NCBI RefSeq assembly: GCF_037975245.1 | Contig: NC_092581.1 | Span: forward strand, 8,271,501-8,335,500 | Source of the DNA: Apostichopus japonicus | Taxonomy: Eukaryota > Echinodermata > Holothuroidea > Aspidochirotida > Stichopodidae | Length of the DNA stretch: 64,000 bases | Direction: 5' to 3' | Shown here: piece by piece, positions 14,431 through 26,100 of the stretch | How the letters are laid out: every line of letters begins with the position of its first letter | Numbering within the stretch: the first letter of the stretch is position 1 | Translations under genes and position numbers: made by a program | Notes under the pieces: generated by a model | What the model saw: only the letters and a program-made list of their open reading frames with translations | Database searches by the model: none | What the model was told of the DNA's origin: nothing

Positions 14431-15040
14431 ATAAATGCAACAACACTATCATAAATACAACAACACTATCATAAATGCAACAACACTATCATTAATGCAA
14501 CAACACTATCATAAATGTAACAACACTATCATAAATACAACAACACTATCATAAATGCAACAACACTATCATAAATGCAACAACACTATCATAAATGCAA
14601 CAACACTATCATAAATGCAACAACACTATCATAAATGCAACAACACTATCATAAATACAACAACACTATCATAAATGCAACAACACTATCATTAATGCAA
14701 CAACACTATCATAAATGTAACAACACTATCATAAATGCAACAACACTATCATAAATACAACAACACTATCATAAATGCAACAACACTATCATAAATACAA
14801 CAACACTATCATAAATGCAACAACACTATCATTAATGCAACAACACTATCATAAATGCAACAACACTATCATAAATACAACAACACTATCATAAATACAA
14901 CAACACTATCATAAATGCAACAACACTATCATAAACACAACAACACTATCATAAATGCAACAACACTATCATTAATGCAACAACACTATCATAAATGTAA
15001 CAACACTATCATAAATGCAATAACACTATCATAAATTACA
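14431..15040. repeat. 20-bp minisatellite, about 31 copies, with higher-order pattern
   Basis: The unit is CAACACTATCATAAATGCAA, in perfect 20-bp register. Four variants of the second half recur: ATAAATGCAA (G), ATAAATACAA (A), ATTAATGCAA (T) and ATAAATGTAA (V). The block A-G-T-V starts at units 2 and 12, with near-matches at 19 (A-G-T-G) and 26 (variant A, then G-T-V), so the later blocks are seven units (140 bp) apart. Confidence 0.97.
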
Positions 15041-16078
15041 CAAGTCTGGCAACACCGAATTAAAAGTATAACCTTGTGTAACATATGGTTGCAAGTGGTG
15101 GTGGGGGGGGGGGCGCATGCACAATAAATGTTTATCCTGTACTCTCAAATTTGGAGATCCTACGCCAGCAGTCTGGCATTCATAATAAATTCCAATAACC
15201 TTCTTGGATGGAAAGTAAAGAATATGCAGGAATCCTGGCAGAATTACTGCAGTAGCATGCAGTAGTGCTGCAGACCTTGCAATTTAACTATATAGCTTTA
15301 TAGCCCTGGATTAGGAAGAAAAGTACATTGACATGGCATGTGGTTAATCAGGTGTTATGTCTCAACCATGCAAACTATATTTATAGCAGTAGAATTGAGC
15401 TTAGACTACAGGAACTTAGGGGGGGGGGGGGTGTATAGAAGTAGACCTGTTCTATATTTCACTCTTGAGGCCTCTTTTAAGTGTATACTGGAAGTGCTTC
15501 ATGTGTTCATCTCCTTAACAGCCATGATGGCTTATCCTTTATGAGACGTATCTATTGATAGGGCTAACTTCTCATGATTGAAATTGCTTTTCGGATGAAA
15601 TATTTGAGAAAAAGTGTACCAGAAGTTCATGGATATGTTTGTTTCCATGTGAGATTATTATATAAATTATAATCTTGTTCTACATACAATGTTTGCTATT
15701 TACATACATACATGCAAAGCATTATGCATTTCATATGGTTAACATAGAGTTGTTTTTTTAAGTAACTTCAGTAAATAAAAGTATTGTATTACACAATAGT
15801 GACTGGACAGAGGTATTATTATACCTTGAAGCCATTATAGTTTTTATACCCTGTTTATTACAAAGGTGTTCATAAACAACAGTTGCTTGCTTCCACATAT
15901 CTGTTTAAGATAATAAATAATTACAACATTGTTATTGGTATCGATATGCACTGCCCTACTTCATCACTTACGTCTCATATAATATTTTCCTTTCCACTCT
16001 TTTCCATGTGATGTGGAAATGTGTATTCTGTACTATAACAGCATTATTTTGTTAAAGTGACTTTTGTCTACTGATTTG

Positions 16079-16125
16079 GCACTATATAAGTCTCATTTAT
16101 TATTATTTTTATTATTATTATTAAA
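16079..16125 (+). mobile_element. Possible LINE/SINE 3' tail
   Basis: GGCACTATATAAGTCTCATT is followed by ATT repeats. This resembles the GCGCTATATAAATAA plus (ATT)n end of CR1-like elements, such as the minus-strand one at 61.5 kb. Too short to assign firmly. Confidence 0.4.
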
Positions 16126-16159
16126 GAAGTAAATTTGACAAAGAAAACTGATTGGGAAA

Positions 16160-16265
16160 TTATAAACCATTGAAGAGAGCAAAGAAATATTCCTTTAGAA
16201 CAGGATTCCAACCAGTGATCTCTCGGTTATAAACCTAGTATTTTACCAACTGCACTAGATGCCAT
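16160..16265 (-). mobile_element. tRNA-derived SINE fragment
   Basis: Read on the minus strand, TCTAGTGCAGTTGGTAAAAT resembles a D-arm/A box and GGTTGGAATCC a B box. The body continues into TATTTCTTTGCTCTCTTC. A similar head-plus-body is found at 37800-37915. Confidence 0.6.
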
Positions 16266-17038
16266 CCAGATGGCACTGGTTGGAATTTTGTTTGAGCTAC
16301 ATATATATATTTATATATTTTTTGCTCATTTCCAAAAATTATTTTTGAAAACAACCTTTCTCTGTCATGGGCGACCTTAATACATCTGCTACAGTATATC
16401 CTCCTCAAAATCCTGTAACAATGAATCTCACTAATAAACCTGACTACCAAAATTTAATTCAAGATAGTAATGAACAAATCCTAAATTTTTCATTTATAAC
16501 TTGCACTACATGTGTTTACTAAGTATGAATGTGTTTCATGATGATATGAAATCATTAAGGATTCACTAATTACCATTTAATGAAGACATCTGGGATGGTG
16601 TCTTTGTTCTATATTTCAACAACACCTGATAGGTGATATAATAACTGATAAGTCAATTAGTACAACTAACTGCAAATATACGATGATACCACCACAATAT
16701 AGGATACAGTACACTCTCATATTACCATGCTTTTAGAACAAAGTTGCCAAACCTGTCCGTTCTCCATGGGTTTCAGGGAATGATTTAGCGATCAAACTTT
16801 GTGTAGCACGTTTTGAAGGCTCTGTTATGTGCTTTGTCTCTTATAAAATTATATACGGTTGTTGTGTATCAAGCTGCCATACAATGCTGCATTTGTTTAT
16901 AGCAGTTTGTCCGTTTGGATAGTATCTTGCTATTCGATGCCGGATAAAATGATTCCCTTGTTTATTATTTGGTATTCATATATATTCAAAGATAAAAGTA
17001 ATCTCTCAACTCTTCTCTTCTCTTCTCTTAATTTGCAG

Positions 17039-17199
17039 TTGCTTTGACAAGTACAGAATCCAACGGTAATGATGCTGTCTGTATGAACAGAGGAGTCAGT
17101 CAGTCGACTGCTGTAGTCAAATGCTTAGATGAATCGGAAACACCATCCTCCACCTCAAGTAACATCCACCTTGATGAGGAAACAGAAATGCTCCTACAG
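17039..17199 (+). CDS. AHR: AhR exon: linker between bHLH and PAS-A
   Basis: The acceptor follows a strong pyrimidine tract (TTCTCTTCTCTTCTC, then TTTGCAG). The exon opens in mid-codon (V/A-L-T-S-T-E-S-N-G-N) and ends ETEMLLQ before GTTGAA. Vertebrate AhR has a similar short exon here, starting VALKSS and ending GEFLLQ, joined directly to ALNGF of PAS-A. The first base of the Val codon must come from the upstream bHLH exon, so the intron phase is 1. Confidence 0.85.
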
Positions 17200-20100
17200 G
17201 TTGAAAATTTAATTTCAAATCACTTATTAACCAAGAAAATACCTAGTAGCAATAAAAATGAAAGCGTCTCTCTGGGCCGACATTCTCTGAGCGACAGCAC
17301 GATGAATATACCTATATAGTGTGTATACACCATAGTGGAAAGACAGAAAAGGAGTGAAGTTTTAAGATTTATCTCAGATTTCAATCCCCATATGAAATGG
17401 CTTTTGGAGGGGTATATTTTGCAGGGGAGAGGAGGAGTGTGAAAGGGAAGTGGGAATGTGGGAAAGTGGAGAGGAAGAATTCTGATTGTTCCATAAAAGA
17501 AAAATATTTGACAAAGAAATTAACTAGAAATAACTCCTTGAGTATTGCTAATAGGATGTTATTTAATGAAGTTCAAGGAGGACAAAGGTCACTTGAGTCA
17601 AAATGGCTTGGTTGGACCTTGTAGTATGACCTTTGATAGTATCTATATAGAACCATATTGTTTTTGTTCGAGGTCAAGGTCCTTTGAGTTCGAAATCGTT
17701 TTTTCAAGCTATGGGCATGACATCACTGCAACTGTAGTGACAGGCTATGGGTGCTCCATTCATAATATTTGGATGCATTATTGATTCATTATATATAGTA
17801 GCTGGAATTAAGAGAAAAGAGACCTATTGTAAGTCGTCTGAAATTGAACACGTTCTTCTTGTACAACTCTGATGTACTCTCAGTCTACTGTGTTCTTATT
17901 GGCACACTGGTGTTGTTGACTCACTTGTTTTATGCGATATCCGGACGAGGATGCTTGTCTAAGTTTATTGTGTCAGTATCATAGGTTTGGGTCTACACGT
18001 CTTGTTTACAGTATACCAGGCAGACAAGTGACACCATGATGAGTGCCCAAAATAACCCACTCATTTATGGAATGTTTAAATTAGGCTGTGGCCGCAGATG
18101 AGGCTCAATGGGTTTTCTAATTTCCAATTTCTTAACCACTTCCTCCCCCCTCAAAAAGAAACAGAAAAAATTGCAAAGGCCGTTCAGGAAAAGGATGAAT
18201 GTTAGTATCCATGAGACAGGGTTGTGGTTCAGCGTTTGTGAGACCTTACAACTAGCTCGGAAGAATCCGGAATCAGAGAATGAAAATCCGGATGTTACTC
18301 TTGTGATAGTTACTGGATTTATTGTGACATTTTTCATGTGTGAGATGCATCCATGCATTGCATTATTTATAGGTTCTGTGGGGTGATATGTCAGCTGGAT
18401 TACCGATCACACAGGCTGCTCTTTTTTCTCACCTTGACCTTGGCAATAATCAGTTAGCAGTCTTGGTTGGCTTCTGAAGGACACTTCCTGTTTTCAATCT
18501 TTTGATAGCAGCTCTGTGATAATCATATATATACCTGTTAAGTACACTTCTAGGACTGTTAAATATAATGACTGATATATATATATTTGTATTATCACAC
18601 GACCCAGCACCGTCTCTGCATATGCATACTCCAGAATACCAATTGACTGCCGTTTTGTAATCTCTGCTCAAATTTCCCGTTTGTTTAATCTAATTGGTGT
18701 ATTACAAGCTAGGCAAAATATATATTGAGTGTCATGTGCGTGACTGGAGCGATTGCCTACGCTCCGCAGTGGAAACTGGTAAAGTCATTAGACCTCTGCT
18801 GTGAATCGCCTTCGGGTGTGCGTCAGATACCTGGCTTCTTGCAGGTTACCACATTCATGTACATTTTCCTAGATAAATATCATCATTATAAATGAACTTT
18901 GATTTTGGTCTCGTTTTTACTAAATATATTGGGATATCATATCAATATAATAACAAAAAATAACTATTTCAACTAGCCAATGATTATTAAAATGTTTTTT
19001 ATTTACTTAATTATTAGTTTTGTGTTTGTCCAAAGGGGTGCAATTTTGGGTAATTAACCTCAACAGATAATGATAAGATCAACTTTGACCCCAATTATTA
19101 TTTAAATATGGCTGGGATGGTTAGATCAGCTATGAAAGTCAATTCAGTAAAATGCAGTTGCATTTGTTTGTTCAAAAGTTAGTTCTCTCTGATACCTTGC
19201 TAAATTTACTTGGATGGCAAGCCCTTTCTTTCCAAACATATTTAGCTGCTTTTTCAGTGTTTCTTGAGTTCTATTAAAACTACCCCTCCCTACCCATACC
19301 CCCTTCTACATATTTCTTGGTATGTTTGTGTTAGCAATATCATGTCACATGGGCACAGACTGAGGCATTCCTATCTTAACTTTGGGTTTATATCATATTA
19401 TTTCACTTGATTGTTTATTTAAAGTGGTCCAGTGTGTCAACTAGATCTCTCCAGTACACCAAATCAACAGTTGTGAAGCTTTAATACTTGCAAGTTTTAT
19501 CTACAGTATGGTGCCTTAAATTTTATCTTTTTGATATTGGCCGTATTGCCATTCTCTCAATGAGAGAGAAACATAGGGGGAACGTTGGCTTCATTTCATA
19601 TCCCCATGGAGGTTATTCCAATCCGTTGCAGTTTCCTGTGACAATCCAAAAGTTGTTATTGTGTTGTATTATGAAAGTGACTCAACATTGCAATCAACGA
19701 AGGAAAGTGTTTTTGAAAAAGTATGATGAAAGTGAATTAACATTGCAATCAATGAAGAAAAGTGTTCTTGAAAAAGTAATATGAAAGTGAATAAACATTG
19801 CAACTAATGAAGCAAAGTGTTTTTGAAAAGTAGAACACATTTTCAACCGTGTAGAAGGGATCTGACTATCTATGCCGCTTTCCTTTTCAATGTTTGTGGA
19901 AGCATTTATTCATTACAAGAGATTTTGAGGTGCTGAGAGAGATAATCTGTTTCTTTTAGTCACCAAAATCACACCACAAAAGATACATTGTTCAAGACAT
20001 CACTTTACATTCACTTTACATTCATTAGTGGGATACAACATCTCCTGTATCAGATGTAATAGTTTATAAAGACTTGCTAATTCAGTGTCACAACATGGTT

Positions 20101-23100
20101 GTTATCAAAGACATCTCTTATTGGATGTATCCAGTTATGTGTAAACATGGCTTGTATTAAGCATGTTGGGAAGTTAAATAGTTAATATCCCCAACACAAA
20201 ATGTAGCTTTCTATAACAGAGAATTATTATGAACAAATATTGTAATTGAAAGACAAAAATGAAATTAAACCTGCAGTGAACCTTAAACATCTTCTTAGTG
20301 TAATTCTGTGTCCACACTGAGGTACAGTCACATCTCTCAGATATCTTATTCTAACCTAAGTTTCTGAGAATAAATGTTCTTATTTGGAACCCTCGAGAAA
20401 AAAGACTTGTAAAAACTTTGAACAATTAAAGTCATTCTTAAACTTTCCCGGGGTAGATACAGATTTTATGATTCCTTGTCAGCATATATACTTTTCCAAA
20501 CGTTCTCTCACGCAAGTACTCGTTAAACAAGTTAATCTGGATTTGTCAAAGCAATCTAATTTATCTATTAAGACAATGTTTTCCCCTCCCTCGTCTTTCC
20601 TCAGGCTTTGAACGGTTTCATCATCGTCGTCGAGCCAGACGGGGAAATCTTCTACACCTCACCGAGTATTTCTGACTTCCTTGGGTTCCAGAATGTGAGT
20701 TAAAGCAAACGAGACATTCCCATCATGGATTGTCTCTTCCCCCACGAACATATTAACAAAGACCTTTAACGTTAATTCCATACTCAGGGTACCGATGCCA
20801 ACAGAGTATATAATCAAATATCATCGGATAGCATCTGCAGGTTGGCTTTTATCAAAAGATGTATGCAAGTTGTAAACTCATTGTTCGTTAGCACATGAAC
20901 TAATTGGGGCATGAAATTTTACCATTTTGATTTGGATGAATGGTTATTTGAGAACATGAAGGAACTGAAAAACCACTTGGCTTTTTGATTAACATGTCTG
21001 GCATCTAGTAGTGTCTCTACCAGTGAAGCTACGGCGGTGGAAATGCTAAGTGTTTGTCTTAAAGAGGGACCAAGGAAGCAATTATCAGCACAAAGAGTGA
21101 ACTGTAGTGCATAAACTTTGATGTTCTGGTAAATTCTACATGATACATTCATAGTAGACCGTGTACCCTACGTCCTGTTCAAAGTACACTAATTCCAACA
21201 AACCGACACAGCAAAGTGCATGCCTTTAGTAATGGTTGTTATTACACACCGTATGCATGACTCAGTGTTTGCTGTATTTACAAGTGCTCAGCCAACATGT
21301 ATGGAAACATTGATATCTTTCAAGTTAGAACTGAAAAATTAAAATGAAGCATGGATGTTGAAAACTTCATATCACAACGACCGCTAGTTGATTAGTTTGG
21401 GAATGTCGATTCTACTATGCTCCTGTTGTATATATGTCCACATGAATTATCATAAATCCCTGTGATATTCATAGATTCTGAATGAAGCAACCTCCAGGCC
21501 AGCTAGAATCCGGATTTTTTTTTATTGAAACACGCTCATTGGTTTGGAAAATTATGACCTTACTGCACTTGGAAATGGCCTTCACTCTACTTATCTTGTG
21601 GTACAGCGTATCTGTTGTCATAGTCTGCAAATGTAGTGTTTATTATCTTTATTAATATGGGATGTATGATCTTCACTTTTGTTTTCAAGGGCAGGGTATG
21701 CAGTCGAGCGGGTCACTGAACACTGATTCTGACGGGAAAAGTCATGTAGCCTTGAATCTGCAAGAATCATCAACTTATTATTAGAGATAGTTCTCCATAT
21801 CATAGTTTCTTGGTTGGATGTAAATGTACAATATTATGTGTTGGTTGAAGATTCAAACTCGCAGTATTCTGGTTATCGAACTTTACTAATTTTTTGCAGC
21901 ATTTTGATCTCTGTCTTTTTATTGAGTTCTCCTCACAGTGTTACTCTAACTATTGAAACATTTACAAGTAACCAGGGTTTTTCCCTGCCCAATGCAGAAT
22001 TATCAACACAGTGCATTTGGCTTTGAAAATTCATTAGAAATCATGTTGAACTCCGAAATTGTTAATATCCAAGCCAAAGTCGACAAATTGTCTGTCTAAA
22101 GTTTGAATTGGAAACTAAATGACCCGATGTTGATGCAGTGTTTCACCATTTTGTATAGCATATTCAAATTGTGTTCAGTACATGTGATGATTTGCTGACG
22201 GTGACATTTTTTTATTTTGTATCCCTTTTATTTTTTACATACATGCTTTATACTGAAATTACTGATCATTAAAAATTGTGTGCAGGGTGTTTGTGTTGAA
22301 ACATTATACAGAGCGTAGAAGTTTGAGAACACACACGTGTCAAAATATATTACTTTAAAGAGTTCTCAAAAGCGCAGTGAACAAGTTTCATTGATTCTCT
22401 TTTGCAAAGTAGAAAATTTGACATTTAAAGCAAAAAGTGAAACATTAAATATTTATGCTTTTGGGATTGATTTTGGTACACAGCTTTACATTTAAAAATA
22501 AAATTTTGCATGTTAGACAAAAACCAAAAAACAAAAAAAGTGGTAAGACACTGACATAGTCGTTTTTAGTTCATCTCAGCTTATAAAGCTAGACAACATT
22601 CCGATGTTTGCAGACACTAAGAAGTTAATGGCTACTTTACATTCACATATTTGCAGGTAGCACTTTGCAAAAGATGTTTCCCAATATAAGGTGGGAAAAA
22701 AATTGGAATTTGTTTCAATTTTGCCCATTTTACTTTATAATGAAATCTTGTGTTTTACTTTTGACTAGATTCTGTCTGTGAGAGAGGAGTGATAGTTAAA
22801 TAGTCCGTGTAGCTGGAAAGTTTCATAGCAAACTATCAGAGCATACCATGTGAAGTATGTTAAGAACTTATTGAACACATTCACTACTTTCTTCTTCTAT
22901 TCCTTTCTGTTTTACACTAATGAGTAGAATGTTCAATTCCTATTTATTTTTTAAATTTATTTTAGGTTGATGTGATGCACCAGAACGTTTTTGAATTAAT
23001 TCACAAAGATGACCGAGTGGACTTCCAAGACCAGCTGATTTTGAAGCCACTTTCACCTGAAGACCCTGAAAAAGCCCAGCTTGCTGGTAGGTTACACTTC

Positions 23101-26100
23101 AGAGAGGATGATTTTCATGCTGATAGATGTGATGATGATGGGCAGATGTTTATTGTCAAGTTTTTACCTTTATTAACAGTCATAATAGTTATTATCATTG
23201 TATATCGTTGTGTTGGCATAGGTCTAAGTTGTCAGGAATAGTAATGTTACAACTTTCACAGCATTTTTCTGTAGATGGGGGAAGGGTTGAGGAGAGGTGA
23301 GATCAGTAGAGATAAAATCTACAAAACCTTGGAACCACAATAAGTGAGTGATCATATGTTTGTGTTCCCCCACCCCCACCATCAAGAGCAATGTGTTAAT
23401 GGTGGCAGGTTCAGGCCATACAAAATGGGGGGGGGGGGGGAAGTGGGTCTACATCCCTTTGGCTAGCCCAGTTAGGGGAACCAGGGAAAACATTGGATAA
23501 AGAATAACAGATATTTCAGTCTCATAATATGGAATAATAAAGACTTAAAAAAGTGGGTCTTGGTGACAGAACTGTCCCCTTGGCTGTTGTTACTGTTGAT
23601 GAGATTTGAGGATGACAGTTATTTGAGCTGAGAAAAAGGGCAAAGTGTCAAAATGCAATAAATGTATTAAACTCAAACAGTTATGTGGTATGAAAGACAT
23701 GATTGGTGATAGTAAAAGATCATATGATGTCAAGATTAGGAAACTGAGTTACATCAAAAGCATGTGTGAATGACATCGGTCGTGTTTAGGTCTCCATACA
23801 GACTTTTCCAAGCCACATATTGATATTAATATTTCGATGCGAAACAATCATGGTCGGCTCTGATGACCTTGCAGTTCTTGTCTCTACTTACCCAGTATCA
23901 AGGAAGCACTCAGTACTGGCCTTCTGGTTTATGAAGACGGCATTTTTTACCAAATTATTGGTCTTGTTCCTGTGAGCAGAAGGATGTTTGGCAATCTGAA
24001 ATTTCCCCCAAAACTTTAACTTTCTTATTAACATCTCACATTTGGTTGAGTTAAGAAGTTACCTTACTAGAGTTTAAGTTGATCAAAAGTTAATGCACCT
24101 TTCCTGCACCGATTGTAAATATTTCGAACTTCTGTTAAATATGGCATGAACAATTATTTGCTTGATTGGTTTTAATTAAGATTGTAAACTTGATTCTATT
24201 CTTTCCTTCTTTCTTTTTTTCATTTTCATTTTCATTTTCATGGAGAATTTTGTAAAGAAGTCTGCCAGTAGATGTGATTTCAGTTTTAGTGGAGACAGGA
24301 TTTAAACCATTCTCCTGTCAGCTGAAAAGTGTTGTAATAGTGAATATGTTAATTAATATGATAATTTTGACTCTATCATCCCTGTAGTGTGTAAAGTCTG
24401 ATGAATGCTGTGACACAGCAGAATTCTGTACTTTGTAACCCTAAGCTGATGTTTCCTGTTGTGTGTACGATTGATGTGAAATAATGATCAGTATAAGCTG
24501 GTGCAATAAGGTACAGCCGATGATATTTCCCAGTGTTTGTCAACTGTTAGAAACTATAAACGTTGTAGTATAAAGGTAAAGCCCATGATATTTCCCAGTG
24601 TTTGTAAGCTGTTTGAAACTATAAACGTTGTAGTATAAAGGTAAAGCCCATGATATTTCCCAGTGTTTGTCAACTGTTAGAAAACTATAAATGTTGTAGT
24701 GAAAGGTAAAGACCATGATATTTCCTAGTATTTGTCAACTGTTAGAAACTATAAATGTTGTGGTGAAAGGTATTGCCCATGATATTTCCCAGTGTTTGTC
24801 AACTGTTAAAAACTATAAACGTAGTTAAAAGGTAAAGCCCATGATATTTTCCAGTGTTTGTCAACTGCTAGAAACTATAAACGTTGTAGTGAAAGGTAAA
24901 GCCCATGATATTTCCCAGTGTTTGTCAACTGTTAGAAACTATAAAGGTTGTAGTGACATGTCTGTAGGGTGGGAGATAGCTGTTCCATAGGATATAGACT
25001 ACTTATTTCAAGTGGTTCATGACAAAACTTAGAGATTTAGGTATCATGTCTGTGGACAGGATGCATTCATGTTTCTTGATGTAAATAAGACACATAGTTT
25101 CAATGACAGTAGTCTGGTGATAAATTTAGTGGAACATGCTTCTGTGAAATCTTTGAAAGTCTCAAACGTCATGTTCCATTAGGGAGCAGTGAAACCATGT
25201 CACACTCTCACCTTCAGCATCTGGGTATGCAATTGAACAAGTTATCAGACAACCGAAATAAACTTCACACCAAAGGCAATTATCAACTAAAATCCCTTGA
25301 AATTTCATTTCAAGTACCAGAAGTATGTCAGTTCTCCTTCAAGGTTTTTACTTCCTTCCTTTCCTGTTTTCTTGTTGTTTGAAATGATTTTTGTTTCTTT
25401 ACCTTTTTTGATCAAGATGCAAGTGGCTGGTGAGAGTTGTTGGAATTTTGAAGCCTTACCTTGTTAAATGAAGAAGTGTCTCCTTAAGTGCTGAAGATTA
25501 GATGGTATTTAGTTCTTAAAAGAAGACAACCCTATCAGCTCATGTTAGATATCTGCTTTTACAGGTGTTAAAAAACTGGCATATTCTTGTGTGTGAAATT
25601 TGTGATGATGCTATAAAAATGTAGGGTGAAGGTTGAGATTAGTCTAGAACATTACATCTGGTAGATCTAGTAGTGTTGTACACAGACTTACTGGTATGTT
25701 GTCAATAGCTCTGTGCAAAGAATTAGGGAAGGTCCTGTTCTGTTGTGTGTCTACAAATATAATAATAAACATATCATGTATTAGAATGGCTTAGATATAG
25801 AATAGTCTGGATACAAGAGTATTGTGAGAAGGTCAAGGAGAGGAAAGCATTATTAGTAAGAAATTATTATAAAAGAAGAAAGGGGGAAAAAGGAATGAAA
25901 AAGCCAAGTAAACAAATTATTTTAATTTCTGAAGATTGATAATATCTAGTTGGTTACTACAAGATCATTTCATGGTTCATCTGTTTTGCTGTTTGAGTTC
26001 TGTTATTTGGAATAAGCCCCTGTTAAATGATGATTGGTTGGTCCAGGTATTGTTTAAATATAGGTTTAATGTTTAATTTCTGACATATTGCATCAAATAG

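Larger units (their letters stand above)
1..17038 (+). other. Upstream AhR intron, no exon recognised
   Basis: I looked for the bHLH exon (a basic region like SKRHRDRLN and a helix like LRLSVSYLRAKS) on the + strand and found none. The short open frames here lack the composition and splice signals of exons. The region holds a 59-bp and a 20-bp minisatellite, tRNA-derived SINEs, an (AT)n tract and small duplications. The rest is AT-rich sequence in which I see nothing. Because the first exon here begins in mid-codon, at least one coding exon must lie upstream. Confidence 0.6.
17200..20604 (+). other. AhR intron
   Basis: It contains the degenerate DR1-like repeat near 17.6 kb, a GC-richer patch near 18.73-18.84 kb and a 55-56-bp triplicate at 19.67 kb. 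I see no coding exon. Confidence 0.7.
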
